Assembly: GCF_900102465.1 (NCBI RefSeq)
Contig: NZ_FNBW01000008.1
Coordinates: forward strand, 1 to 64,000
Length of the DNA: 64,000 nucleotides
Direction: 5' to 3'
Source: Thalassobaculum litoreum DSM 18839
GTDB taxonomy: Bacteria; Pseudomonadota; Alphaproteobacteria; Thalassobaculales; Thalassobaculaceae
Shown: piece after piece, positions 10,844 to 19,037 of the stretch
Position numbering within the stretch: the first letter of the stretch is position 1
Layout: every line of letters begins with the position of its first letter
The notes under the pieces: model-generated
What the model was told of the DNA's origin: nothing
What the model saw: only the letters and a program-made list of their open reading frames with translations
Databases searched by the model: none
Program-made: the position numbers and the translations under genes

Positions 10844-11422
10844 TCAGATCGGCCGGACCGGGGCCTCCTGCCACTCCGCCGGCAGCAGGCGGATCAGCGC
10901 GCGGAACGGCACCAGCAGCAGCGCCGCCATGGCCAGCTTGGCGGCATAGTCGCCGAGCGCGAGCTGCACCCACGGCACCTGGGTCATGGCGAAGGCGCCG
11001 GCGAAGAAGATCGCGGTGTCCAGGGCCGAGGCGAAAAGCGAGGAGACCAGCGGCGCGCGCCACCAGGTGCCCTGGCGCAGCCTGTTGAAGATCCACACGT
11101 CGAGGAGCTGGGCGGTCAGGAAGGCGGCGCCGCTGGCCACGGCGATGCGCTGACCGAAGGCGTCGGTGGCGGCCATGAAGGACAGCACCACGCCGACCGC
11201 GAAACCGGCATAGACCACGCGACGCGCCGAGGCGGCGCCGAGGATCCGGTTCGACAGGTCGGTGACCAGGAAGGCGAGAGGATAGGTGAACGCGCCCCAG
11301 GTGAGCCAGTCGCCGATCGGATACTGGACGGCGATGTTGGAGACCAGGACGACGAGGCCGATGGCCACCATGGCGGCGACCAGGGCCGAACGTTCGGCGG
11401 CGTGCGTGCGCATGAGCGGCAC
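10844..11422 (-). CDS. yhhQ: Queuosine precursor transporter (YhhQ/QPTR-like)
   Basis: A 192-residue inner-membrane protein with about five to six hydrophobic segments (for example [40 protein letters not shown] and [20 protein letters not shown]). It has the VUT/YhhQ signatures [13 protein letters not shown] and [16 protein letters not shown]. Characterised YhhQ proteins import preQ0 and preQ1. Its position as first gene of the queA-tgt-queG-queF run supports the same role here. No riboswitch was recognised upstream. Confidence 0.88.
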   Translation of the reverse strand: MPLMRTHAAERSALVAAMVAIGLVVLVSNIAVQYPIGDWLTWGAFTYPLAFLVTDLSNRILGAASARRVVYAGFAVGVVLSFMAATDAFGQRIAVASGAAFLTAQLLDVWIFNRLRQGTWWRAPLVSSLFASALDTAIFFAGAFAMTQVPWVQLALGDYAAKLAMAALLLVPFRALIRLLPAEWQEAPVRPI

Positions 11423-11519
11423 CTCAACGGCAAGAGCGCGGAAAGCGCGGGGTTCTAACGCCGAAGCGGCGGAATGTCGAGGGTGTGTGCCGTCCGTTGC
11501 AAGCCATCAACCTTCATCC

Positions 11520-11632
11520 GTCATCCCGGCGACCTCCGGACCCGATCCGGAGGGCGGCCGGGACCGTGTCCCCAACGTCGGTTCCGGGTCCCGGCCGACC
11601 CTCGGTTCAAGCCCGGGGCTCGCCGGGATGAC
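11520..11632. repeat. Inverted pair of 48-bp dispersed repeats (copy b)
   Basis: A head-to-head pair: one copy at 11520-11567 (GTCATCCCGGCGACC start, inner arms CTCCGGA/TCCGGAG) and a second, inverted copy at about 11586-11632 ending GCCGGGATGAC. The two together could fold into a large cruciform. They lie between the lipoprotein gene and yhhQ; no ORF of interest overlaps them. Confidence 0.78.
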
Positions 11633-11658
11633 GGAGCATGGGAAATAGCGGCCACACC

Positions 11659-12069
11659 CTATTCCGGGAACTTGCCGTCCAGCACGCCCCAGATCTCGTG
11701 GGATTTCAGGTCGCGCACGGTGACGATGCGCTGGTCGCCGCGTTCCAGGATCTCCAGCAGCGTGCCGCAGGTCTGCTGGCCCAGCACCACGTCGTACCAG
11801 CCGGCCCGGCGGATGGCGCCGTCGGTGGTGAGAAGCTGCGGCGGGCCGAGCTCCTCTCGGGCCTCGTCGATGCTCCAATCCTCCACGTCGCCGTCCAGGT
11901 CCTCAAGCGACACGCCGCGCGAGGTCTCGCCGCAGCTCTCCCGCGGCTCGGCGCCATAGGGGGCGAGCTTGGCCAACTCCTCGCGGTCGGACCCGCAGCC
12001 CGCCAGCAACCCGCCGCAGAGCAACAGCAGGGCGGCGGAGCGGGTGAGGGAAAGTGCGGTCGTCGTCAT
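11659..12069 (-). CDS. Small predicted outer/inner-membrane lipoprotein
   Basis: A 136-residue hypothetical lipoprotein. It has an n-region with Arg10, a hydrophobic core (SAALLLLCGG) and a lipobox LLAGC with the lipidated cysteine at position 25, then a short acidic mature domain. Two further cysteines (in RESCGET and QQTCGTL) could form a disulfide in the periplasm. The mature part ends ERGDQRIVTVRDLKSHEIWG. I do not recognise the family. It stands alone between the queuosine block and the TIM-barrel operon. Confidence 0.72.
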   Translation of the reverse strand: MTTTALSLTRSAALLLLCGGLLAGCGSDREELAKLAPYGAEPRESCGETSRGVSLEDLDGDVEDWSIDEAREELGPPQLLTTDGAIRRAGWYDVVLGQQTCGTLLEILERGDQRIVTVRDLKSHEIWGVLDGKFPE

Positions 12070-12162
12070 GATCGTTCTCCGAACGTGGCGGGCCCCTACC
12101 GATGACGACTCAACCCCGTCCCGGTTTCCCGATCAAGTCTCCTGGCGCCTCCGTCCGGCGCG

Positions 12163-13011
12163 TCAGGCGTCCTCGCAGATCTTCGCGAGCATAGCCCGCA
12201 CCGCCTTCAGCGAGGCGGCGGTCGCCGCCGGGCCGTCATGCGGCATGTGGGTCTCGATGACGATCGGCAACGCGCCGCCCGGGGCCGCGTTCAGGATCGT
12301 GGCGAGGCTGCCCGCGTGGTCGATCACGCCCTGGCCGACCGGCACATAGGTCTTGTCCGGGGCGAGATCCTTCACATGCACGGTGCCGCCCAGCCGGGCG
12401 GCGTGGACGAGTTCGTCCTCGCTCGGCGGCGGATGACCGGCGGACATCTGGTTGGCGAGGTCGATCGCCGCCTTCAGGCGTGGGTGCGGATGGTGGTCGG
12501 CGACGGCGATGATACCGGCCAGCGTGGCCACGTTGCAGACATGCTCGTTCTCCAGCACCAGATCCACCCCGTGGGCCTCCGCCAGGTCGAGCAGGAGCCC
12601 CAGGTCGTCGTCCAGATCCGCCGGGGTGAAGCCGGGATAGGCGAGGTAGGAGAAGACCCGGATCTGCCGGGCACCGAGCACGTTCGCGACCTCGAAGGCG
12701 TGCACCATGGCGGTCTCGTTGCTCATGGCGTCCGGGTCGAAGCCGTGGAAGTTGGTCCCCTCGGGCACCGGCATGCCCGGCCTGGTCCATTTCAGCAGGG
12801 GCGAGCAGTAGCAGCCCACCGTCAGCCCCGCGTCGGCCAGCCGTGCGGCCAGCGCCCCCAGTTCGTCATTGTCGAACAGAATGACGTTGCGCTCGTCGAC
12901 GGCGCGGATATCGACCTGGGTGACATCGTGCTCGGCCGTGAAGGCCAGGACCTCGTCCAGGTCCTGGCTCACCTCGTCGGTGATCAGGGCGACGGTGGGG
13001 ATGGCGGGCAT
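12163..13011 (-). CDS. Sugar phosphate isomerase/epimerase-like TIM-barrel protein
   Basis: A 282-residue member of the xylose-isomerase-like TIM-barrel (AP endonuclease 2) superfamily. Likely metal ligands are visible: Glu in DLVLENEHVCN, Asp in LKAAIDLANQM, His in GTVHVKDLAP and Glu in PIVIETHMPH. Such proteins isomerise or epimerise small sugars and polyols; the substrate is unknown. The ATG at 13011 was chosen because the frame upstream is an antisense-like extension and this start is 5 bases after the stop of the HCCA-isomerase gene, giving a tight three-gene operon (acyl-CoA synthetase, isomerase, this gene). Confidence 0.83.
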   Translation of the reverse strand: MPAIPTVALITDEVSQDLDEVLAFTAEHDVTQVDIRAVDERNVILFDNDELGALAARLADAGLTVGCYCSPLLKWTRPGMPVPEGTNFHGFDPDAMSNETAMVHAFEVANVLGARQIRVFSYLAYPGFTPADLDDDLGLLLDLAEAHGVDLVLENEHVCNVATLAGIIAVADHHPHPRLKAAIDLANQMSAGHPPPSEDELVHAARLGGTVHVKDLAPDKTYVPVGQGVIDHAGSLATILNAAPGGALPIVIETHMPHDGPAATAASLKAVRAMLAKICEDA

Positions 13012-13016
13012 GGGCG

Positions 13017-13610
13017 TCAGAGTCCGAGTCGCCAGCGGAGCAGGTCGATGCGGTCCTGGCCCCAGAAGATCTCGCCGTCCGGCAGGACATAGCTGGGCGC
13101 GCCGAACACCCCCGAATTGATCGCCTTCTGGGTGTCGGCGGTGAGCTGGTCGTTGTAGGTCGGCGCCGCCTCGATGATCGCCGCCCCGTCCAGTCCGGTC
13201 TCGTCGGCGATCGTCTTCACCACTTCGGTGTCGCCGGTGTCGCGGTTGTCGCGCCACAGGGCGGTCAGCAGCGCGTCGCTCAGCGCCAGGGCGTCGGCAC
13301 CGCTCTCCCGCGCGGCGATGATGGCCAGCGAGGAGATCGGCGTGGTGATCGGGAAGGCCTTGGGCTCCAGCACCAGGGGGATGCCGAGATTATCGCGCCA
13401 GCGCTTCATCTCCATCATGCGGTAGGCTTGGCGCTGCGGCGCGCGCTTGGGCAGCGGCAGGCCACCGGAGACGGCGAAGACCGCGCCGAAATCGACCGCG
13501 TGCACGCCGACCGTCGCGCCGGTCTGCTTGACGATCTCCATGAACCGGCCGGATCCGAGATAGCTCCACGGGCTGGAGGTCGAGATGTAGTAATCGATGT
13601 GCAGGCTCAC
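13017..13610 (-). CDS. 2-hydroxychromene-2-carboxylate isomerase family (DsbA/GST-kappa fold)
   Basis: A 197-residue thioredoxin-fold protein of the HCCA isomerase group. It reads YYISTSSPWSYLG near the N terminus, where Ser replaces the DsbA CXXC, and carries the C-terminal signature GVFGAPSYVLPDGEIFWGQD. Family members use glutathione to isomerise ring-cleavage products in naphthalene and related pathways, but many do other chemistry. It overlaps the upstream acyl-CoA synthetase gene by four bases and is followed after 5 bases by the TIM-barrel gene, suggesting a short catabolic operon. Confidence 0.87.
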   Translation of the reverse strand: MSLHIDYYISTSSPWSYLGSGRFMEIVKQTGATVGVHAVDFGAVFAVSGGLPLPKRAPQRQAYRMMEMKRWRDNLGIPLVLEPKAFPITTPISSLAIIAARESGADALALSDALLTALWRDNRDTGDTEVVKTIADETGLDGAAIIEAAPTYNDQLTADTQKAINSGVFGAPSYVLPDGEIFWGQDRIDLLRWRLGL

Positions 13611-15241
13611 GGGTGGTCTCCCTCGGGTTCGGCATGGCGCTCGCGCAGCACGCGACGCATGATCTTGCCGGTTGTTGTCATGGGCAGGGCGTCGACGAAC
13701 TCGACGATCCGGGGATATTCATGGGCGGCGAGCCGGGTCTTCACGTGGCTCTGGATCGCCCGCTTCAGCTCGTCGCTCGGTGCGTGGCCCTCGGCCAGGA
13801 CGATGCAGGCCTTCACCGCCTGGGTGCGCAGCGGGTCCGGCACGCCGATCGCCGCCGCCAGGGCCACCGCCGGATGGGTCATCAGGCAGTCCTCGATCTC
13901 GCCCGGGCCGATGCGGTAGCCGGCCGAGGTGATGACGTCGTCGTCGCGGCCCACGTAGTGCAGGTAACCGTCGTCGTCGACGCGGCCGAGATCGCCGGTC
14001 AGCATCCAGTCGCCCACGTATTTTTCTTCCGTCGCCTCCGGCTTGTTCCAGTATTTCAGGAACATCACGGGGTCGCCGCGCCGCACGGCGATGGCGCCGG
14101 GCTCGCCGGGGGGCATGAAATTGCCGTCGCCGTCGACGATGGCGACCTCGTGGCCAGGTATCGGCTTGCCCATGGAGCCCGGGCGGACCTCCATGATGGA
14201 CGCGCAGTTGCCGACCACCAGGTTGCACTCGGTCTGGCCGTAGAACTCGTTGATGGTGAAGCCGAAGGTGCGCCGGCCCCAGTCCAGCAGTTCCGCGCCG
14301 AGGCTTTCGCCGCCGGAGCCGATGGAGCGCATGGTGGGGCAGCGCGCGTCGGGCACCTGGCGCATCATCTTCAGCGCGGTCGGCGGCAGGAAGGCGTTGC
14401 GCACCCCGTGTCGGGCGATGAAGTCGAAGGCGGCCTCCGGCTCGAACTTGGCGAAGCGGTGGGCGACGACCGGCACGCCGTGGTGCAGGGACGGTAGCAG
14501 CACGTCGATCAGCCCGCCGATCCAGGCCCAGTCGGCCGGCGTCCAGAACCGGTCGCCCGGCTTGGGGAAGAACTCCTGGGGAAACTCCACCCCCGGCAGA
14601 TGTCCCAGCAGCACCCGGTGGGCGTGCAACGCGCCCTTCGGCGGGCCGGTGGTGCCCGAGGTGTAGATGATGATCGCCGGATCGTCGGCCAGTGTATCGA
14701 CCGGCGTGAAGCGGTCCGACGCGGCGGCGAGCGCCGGGGCGAAGGCCTCCCAGTCCGGTCCGTCGCGGCTCTCGTCGGCCACCAGCACCAGCTTCAGGTC
14801 CGGCAGCCGGTCGCGGATCGTCATGATCTTCGGCAGGCTGTCACGGTCGGTGACCAGGGCGGCGGCCCCGCTGTCCGACAGCCGGTACTGCAGCGCATCC
14901 TCGCCGAACAGGGTGAACAGCGGCACCGAGACCATGCCGGCCTTGTGGGCGGCGATGTGGGCGATGGCGGTCTCCGGGCGCTGGGGCAGCAGGATCGCCA
15001 CCCGGTCGCCGCGGACCAGCCGCGCACCCGCCAGCACATTGGCCAGCCGGTTCGACGCCCGTTTCAACTCGGTGAAGGAGACCTCGCGGACCTGGCCGTC
15101 GCCCTGCACGTAGATCAGCGCCGTTCCGGCACCCGCCTCCGCATGGCGGTCGCAGATGTCCACGCCGATGTTGTAGCGCTCCGGTACCCGCCATCGAAAG
15201 CGGGCACGCGCCTCCTCATAGCTGGCGGCGGGCTCGAGCAT
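13607..15241 (-). CDS. Acyl-CoA synthetase (AMP-binding, acetyl/medium-chain type)
   Basis: A 544-residue adenylate-forming CoA ligase that would activate a carboxylic acid to its CoA thioester. The ATP-binding loop is IIIYTSGTTGPPKGALHAHR, the A5 region is GQTECNLVVGN, and the hinge and C-terminal lysine region reads YVGRDDDVITSAGYRIGPGE and then PMTTTGKIMRRVLRERH, so both catalytic lysine regions are intact. The N terminus and WTPADWAWIGGL match the acetyl-CoA-synthetase-like (medium-chain) subgroup. It is the first gene of the operon with the HCCA isomerase and the TIM-barrel protein. The chain specificity cannot be read. Confidence 0.9.
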   Translation of the reverse strand: MLEPAASYEEARARFRWRVPERYNIGVDICDRHAEAGAGTALIYVQGDGQVREVSFTELKRASNRLANVLAGARLVRGDRVAILLPQRPETAIAHIAAHKAGMVSVPLFTLFGEDALQYRLSDSGAAALVTDRDSLPKIMTIRDRLPDLKLVLVADESRDGPDWEAFAPALAAASDRFTPVDTLADDPAIIIYTSGTTGPPKGALHAHRVLLGHLPGVEFPQEFFPKPGDRFWTPADWAWIGGLIDVLLPSLHHGVPVVAHRFAKFEPEAAFDFIARHGVRNAFLPPTALKMMRQVPDARCPTMRSIGSGGESLGAELLDWGRRTFGFTINEFYGQTECNLVVGNCASIMEVRPGSMGKPIPGHEVAIVDGDGNFMPPGEPGAIAVRRGDPVMFLKYWNKPEATEEKYVGDWMLTGDLGRVDDDGYLHYVGRDDDVITSAGYRIGPGEIEDCLMTHPAVALAAAIGVPDPLRTQAVKACIVLAEGHAPSDELKRAIQSHVKTRLAAHEYPRIVEFVDALPMTTTGKIMRRVLRERHAEPEGDHP

Positions 15242-15438
15242 GCATCCTCCCTTCGGAGATCAAAGCGCGCCGACAGGTTGTGGGCAAGGGCGCTGGTGTC
15301 CAGGGTTGATCGTGGACGGACGCGGGACGGGTGGGACGGCGATCTGAAGACCGGAACAAATGAGAGCTTATTCCGCTCCACGCCGGAAGCTGGCGGTGAG
15401 TGTGGCGTGGGGCGGGGCGGTTGGGCTACATTTTTCCC

Positions 15439-16191
15439 ATGCGAGAGTTGAGCGAAGCCGAATTCCACCGTTACGCCCGCCACCTGATCCTCGACGAGGT
15501 CGGCGAGGAAGGGCAGGCGCGGCTGCTGGACGCCCGGGTCGTGGTGATCGGCGCCGGGGGGCTCGGCGCGCCGGTGTCGCTGTATCTGGCGGCGGCCGGG
15601 GTCGGCACCCTGGTGCTGGTGGACGACGACGCGGTCGACCTGACCAACCTGCAGCGCCAGGTCGTCCACATGACCGACGCGGTCGGCCGGCCCAAGGTCG
15701 ACTCCGCCGCCGAGACCCTGGCCAGGATCAATCCCGGCATCGCGGTCGAGCGGGTGGCCGAGCGGCTGACGCCGGACAATGCCGGGCGGATCGTCGCCGG
15801 CGCCGATGTGGTGGTCGACGGCTCGGACAATTTCGCCACGCGCTATGCCCTGAACGACGCCTGCCGGGCGGCGGGCGTGCCGCTGGTCGCCGGCGCCCTG
15901 TCGCGCTTCGAGGGCCAGCTCACCACGGTGATGCCGGACGCGGACGCGCCCTGCTACCGCTGCCTGTTCCCCGAGACGCCGGATCCGGAGCTCACCCCGC
16001 GCTGCGAGGAGGCCGGGATTCTCGGTGCCGTCGCCGGGGTGATCGGCACGCTGCAGGCGACCGAGACCCTGAAGCTGATCCTCGGCCTGGGCGAGCCCAT
16101 GAAGGGCCGGCTGATGCTGTGGGACGCGCTCGACATGTCGGTGCAGGAGATCCGGTACAAGAAGCGTCCGGGGTGCCGGGCCTGCGGGTGA
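15439..16191 (+). CDS. moeB: MoeB/ThiF-type adenylyltransferase
   Basis: A 250-residue E1-like enzyme that adenylates the C-terminal glycine of a MoaD- or ThiS-type sulfur carrier for molybdopterin or thiamine synthesis. The nucleotide site is VVVIGAGGLGAPVSLYLAAA, followed by DDDAVDLTNLQRQVVH, with Asp in VVDGSDNFATRY. The zinc cysteines are CYRC and CRAC at the C terminus. There is no rhodanese domain, so it is the short form. ATG at 15439 (MRELSEAEFHRYARHLIL) is the family's usual start; the longer frame from 15400 adds an unlikely leader. MoeB versus ThiF cannot be settled without neighbours; convergent with the NUDIX gene. Confidence 0.9.
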   Translation: MRELSEAEFHRYARHLILDEVGEEGQARLLDARVVVIGAGGLGAPVSLYLAAAGVGTLVLVDDDAVDLTNLQRQVVHMTDAVGRPKVDSAAETLARINPGIAVERVAERLTPDNAGRIVAGADVVVDGSDNFATRYALNDACRAAGVPLVAGALSRFEGQLTTVMPDADAPCYRCLFPETPDPELTPRCEEAGILGAVAGVIGTLQATETLKLILGLGEPMKGRLMLWDALDMSVQEIRYKKRPGCRACG

Positions 16192-16248
16192 GCGGTTCGT
16201 TTCCCGCTCCAATCCAACCTACCTCCGTCCCCAATTCCAGCCCCTCTC

Positions 16249-16346
16249 CGTCGTCCTGACGAAAGTCAGGATCAAGCACCGGCGCTGCGGAAGGGCAGGC
16301 GGCTCGGAAGGGCAGGTGGCAGGATCCTGATTTGCATCAGGATGAC
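16249..16346. repeat. Inverted pair of short TCCTGA-N-TCAGGA hairpins
   Basis: Two hairpin repeats face each other between the convergent moeB and NUDIX genes: GTCGTCCTGACGAAAGTCAG at 16250 and, inverted, GGATCCTGATTTGCATCAGG at 16321. Each is a small stem in itself (CCTGA with TCAGG), and the pair could also fold together. A related hairpin occurs at about 45218-45242. They may help terminate both genes, but there is no T-run. Confidence 0.6.
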
Positions 16347-16387
16347 GGGGGAGGGAGTGGGGGGCGGCAGAGAGGGCGTGGAAGGGG

Positions 16388-16933
16388 CTACAACCCCTGC
16401 ACCGGTTCCGGGAACGCCGGGAAATTGCTCTGGCCCTGGGTGCGGCGCCAGTGGTCCAGCGCCCAGTGCACGCTGGGGAAGGCCAGGTCGTCCCAGGGGA
16501 TCTCGTCCCAGGTGAACAGGCCGACCTCCCGCGTCTCGTCGCCGGCCTTCACATCCGGGTCGAGCAGGCGGGCGCGGTAGATCATCTGTACCTGACTGAT
16601 CCGCGGGATGTTGTAGATGCCGAGCAGGGCGTCGATCTCGATCTTGGCATAGGCCTCTTCCCAGGCCTCGCGCATCGCCCCCTCCACCGTGGTCTCCCGC
16701 TCCTCCATGTAGCCTGCCGGGATCGTCCAGTAGCCGTCGCGCGGATCGATCGCCCGGCGGCACAGCAGGAACTTGTCGCCCAGGGTGACCACCGAACCGA
16801 CGACGATCTTGGGGTTGATGTAGTTGATGAAGCCGCAATCGTCGCAGACCAGCCGCTCGCGGTTGTCGCCGTGCGGCACGCGGCGGACGACGGGACCCTG
16901 CGGGCCGGAACGGGGAGGGGTGGCGTCGGACAT
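16388..16933 (-). CDS. NUDIX hydrolase with N-terminal zinc ribbon
   Basis: A 181-residue protein with a zinc-ribbon-like start (RLVCDDCGFINYINPKIVVG) and a NUDIX box, GYMEERETTVEGAMREAWEE, which agrees with GX5EX7REUXEE. The domain is preceded by DKFLLCRRAIDPRDGYWTIP. This arrangement resembles ADP-ribose or NADH pyrophosphatase-like NUDIX enzymes that hydrolyse a nucleoside diphosphate linked to another group in the cytoplasm. ATG at 16933 (MSDATPPRSGPQG) was chosen over an upstream ATG at 17002 whose extra residues are unrelated basic sequence. Monocistronic, convergent with moeB. Confidence 0.85.
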   Translation of the reverse strand: MSDATPPRSGPQGPVVRRVPHGDNRERLVCDDCGFINYINPKIVVGSVVTLGDKFLLCRRAIDPRDGYWTIPAGYMEERETTVEGAMREAWEEAYAKIEIDALLGIYNIPRISQVQMIYRARLLDPDVKAGDETREVGLFTWDEIPWDDLAFPSVHWALDHWRRTQGQSNFPAFPEPVQGL

Positions 16934-17001
16934 GAGGGGAGTGTGGCGGCGCCGCGCGCCGCCCGCAACCGGGACGCGGCGATTTGGCGGGATGCCAGGC
17001 A

Positions 17002-17025
17002 CAAAAAAAGCGGCCCAAAGCCGCC
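17002..17025 (-). terminator. Rho-independent terminator of the 86-residue small gene
   Basis: On the minus strand a GCGGC / GCCGC stem with a five-base loop (17024-17010) is followed by seven T residues (17009-17003). It lies 25 bases past the stop codon of the gene at 17050-17310. Confidence 0.82.
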
Positions 17026-17049
17026 GTCATGTCCCGCAACCGGACCCGG

Positions 17050-17310
17050 TCAGACGAAGATGTCGAGATTTCCCCCGCGGCCGCTGCCCCGGCTGAACGC
17101 GAAGGCGGCCCGGTTGCCGTCCACCCGCTGCTCGCGATCCTGCTCGCTGTCGGGCCCGACGTCGTCGGCCTCGGAGTTCTGGCGAACCGGGTTGGAGGTC
17201 AGGTTGCGGGTGGAACTGGAGGACTGCTCCTGCTGCACGGGACGCGGTACCACCAGCCCGGCATTGGGCAGCGCGTTGGTCGGCGTCGATGTCAGAACGG
17301 GTTGAAGCAT
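17050..17310 (-). CDS. Small hypothetical hydrophilic protein with C-terminal RGGNLDIFV
   Basis: An 86-residue protein without a recognised domain. The first 20 residues are Thr/Pro/Leu-rich (MLQPVLTSTPTNALPNAGLV), the middle is Gln/Ser/Asp/Glu-rich and likely disordered (QQEQSSSSTRN, EADDVGPDSEQDREQRVDG), and it ends FSRGSGRGGNLDIFV. No signal peptide or membrane segment. The case for a real gene is the surrounding signals: a GGAG ribosome site 9 bases before the ATG, a strong promoter (17329-17357) and a T-tailed terminator right after the stop. The same frame remains open upstream to 17523, but that part is antisense-like to hugZ and lies beyond the promoter. Confidence 0.7.
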   Translation of the reverse strand: MLQPVLTSTPTNALPNAGLVVPRPVQQEQSSSSTRNLTSNPVRQNSEADDVGPDSEQDREQRVDGNRAAFAFSRGSGRGGNLDIFV

Positions 17311-17328
17311 TTTCTGTCTCCACCCGTG

Positions 17329-17357
17329 AATATAGACCTTAACGCATCGGAATTCAA
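17329..17357 (-). promoter_or_regulatory. Sigma-70-type promoter for the 86-residue small gene
   Basis: Minus strand TTGAAT (17357-17352), a 17-base spacer, then TATATT (17334-17329): a good housekeeping match at ideal spacing. The predicted start point near 17322 leaves a leader of about 12 bases containing the GGAG ribosome site. It falls in the 70-base gap after hugZ, where the sequence is locally AT-rich. A 9-bp imperfect hairpin at 17359-17380, just after the hugZ stop, may isolate the two genes. Confidence 0.7.
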
Positions 17358-17380
17358 GGAACCGCGGAGTTCCGCGATTC

Positions 17381-18157
17381 TTACGACTCCGACGCGGCGG
17401 CGGCCCGTGCTCTCTTAACCAGTCTGACCAACTCCACCCGGGCGCCGTCGGCATCGGCCACCGGCGTGTCGAAGGGCAGGCGGGCGACCCTGCCGGCGCG
17501 CCGCAGGTCGGCGCCCTCGGCATCCACGCCGGTCATCGCCCAGCCCTCGCCCTCCAGGCCGAGCAGCACCTTGGCGTAGAGGGCGACGGCATCGGCATGG
17601 TCGTCGTTCATGTGGCCGACCACATCGGCTTCCCGCTCGGCCAGGGTGGGGTGGGCCTCGCCGAGGACCTCGCCGCCGTCGACCCAGTGGATCCGGCCGA
17701 AGCCGGCGACGATATGGGCGCGCTCCACCGACATCCGCCACACCGCGAAATCGCCAAACCCGGCATACATGTCGGCGGAGGGGTGGCGGGCCAGGTAGCG
17801 GGCGCGGTGCCGCGGGTCGTCGGTCTTCTCCAGGCGGCCCATCACCGTCGCCCGGGCGCCGGTCAGCGGCTCGTCGAGCCCGGCGGTGCCGTCGACCAGC
17901 AGGCTGGCGCGGGGATCGGCCAGGAGATTCCGGGTGTGATCCGCCAGGGTGGAGATCAGCAGGAGAGGCGACGCGTCCTGGTCGACCGCCATCATCACCA
18001 GCGAGGCATAGGGCCAGCCGGTCGGCGCTTCGGACTCGGCGCGCTGTACCGTCGCCAGCACCGCCCGGTCGCAGGAGCGCAGCAGATCGCGCACCGACCG
18101 GGCGGGAGAGGGTGTGGAAGACTTGGCGTCTGGATCGGTCATACCCATGCTATACAT
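17381..18157 (-). CDS. hugZ: HugZ-family pyridoxamine-phosphate-oxidase-fold protein
   Basis: A 258-residue split-barrel flavin/haem-binding protein followed by a DUF2470-type C-terminal domain. The N-terminal barrel reads [20 protein letters not shown], then [20 protein letters not shown]. The C-terminal part contains [20 protein letters not shown], the typical MNxDHxDA signature. Relatives of this layout, such as HugZ, bind or degrade haem; others are of unknown function. The start may be ATG 18157 or ATG 18142 (MTDPDAKSS). It is divergent from chvI, with about 140 bases between them. Confidence 0.85.
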   Translation of the reverse strand: MYSMGMTDPDAKSSTPSPARSVRDLLRSCDRAVLATVQRAESEAPTGWPYASLVMMAVDQDASPLLLISTLADHTRNLLADPRASLLVDGTAGLDEPLTGARATVMGRLEKTDDPRHRARYLARHPSADMYAGFGDFAVWRMSVERAHIVAGFGRIHWVDGGEVLGEAHPTLAEREADVVGHMNDDHADAVALYAKVLLGLEGEGWAMTGVDAEGADLRRAGRVARLPFDTPVADADGARVELVRLVKRARAAAASES

Positions 18158-18294
18158 CGGGACGGGCGGCGATCGAAATGCGGCGCATTCGGGGCGCCGC
18201 CTGCATTCTTCGCCCCATTGCGGCCAAGCCCTTGCCGGAATGGGGGGGCAAACCCGAACTCTGGCAACGACGTGTTGCGGGAAAGGGGCGGATC

Positions 18295-18990
18295 ATGACG
18301 AACACCATCGCGCTGGTCGACGACGACCAGAACATCCTGACATCGGTTTCCATGGCGCTGGAGTCGGAAGGCTTCCAGGTGCGCACCTACAAGGACGGCG
18401 AGGAGGCCCTGCGCGGCCTGAACCAGCGGCCGGTCGATCTGGCGGTGCTCGACATCAAGATGCCGCGCCTGGACGGGATGGAACTGCTGCAGCGCCTGCG
18501 CAAGACCTCCACCCTGCCGGTGATCTTCCTGACCTCCAAGGACGACGAGGTGGACGAGGTGCTCGGCCTGCGCATGGGCGCCGACGACTACATCCGCAAG
18601 CCGTTCTCCCAGCGCCTGCTGATCGAGCGCATCCGCGCGCTGCTGCGGCGCCAGGACCTGGCCCAGGACGAGTTCAATCCACAGTCGGAGGCGCCGCTGG
18701 TGCGCGGCGAGCTGGTGCTCGACGGCGCCCGGCACATCTGCTCCTGGGCCGGCAAGCCGGTGCCGCTGACGGTGACCGAGTTCCTGATCCTGCGAGCGCT
18801 GGCGGTGCGGCCGGGCCACGTGAAGAGCCGCGACCAGCTCATGGATGCGGCCTATGGCGACAACATCTATGTCGACGACCGCACGATCGACAGCCACATC
18901 AAGCGGATACGCAAGAAATTCAAGTCGGCCGACGACCAGTTCTCCAAGATAGAAACCCTCTACGGCGTGGGTTACCGGTACCGGGAGTGA
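18295..18990 (+). CDS. chvI: Response regulator ChvI
   Basis: A 231-residue OmpR/PhoB-family regulator. The receiver domain (residues 1-120) has acidic residues DDD at 9-11, the phosphorylation site Asp53 in [12 protein letters not shown], and Lys in DDYIRKPFS. The C-terminal winged helix ends with [14 protein letters not shown] and YGVGYRYRE. Its sequence and the adjoining chvG-like kinase identify the alphaproteobacterial ChvI, which controls the cell envelope, exopolysaccharide and acid responses. ATG at 18295 follows GAAAGGGGCG; upstream frame is unrelated. Confidence 0.95.
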   Translation: MTNTIALVDDDQNILTSVSMALESEGFQVRTYKDGEEALRGLNQRPVDLAVLDIKMPRLDGMELLQRLRKTSTLPVIFLTSKDDEVDEVLGLRMGADDYIRKPFSQRLLIERIRALLRRQDLAQDEFNPQSEAPLVRGELVLDGARHICSWAGKPVPLTVTEFLILRALAVRPGHVKSRDQLMDAAYGDNIYVDDRTIDSHIKRIRKKFKSADDQFSKIETLYGVGYRYRE

Positions 18991-19037
18991 CCCGGGCCGG
19001 GCGACGGGCCGGGGATGACGGGGACTAAGGGGAACCG

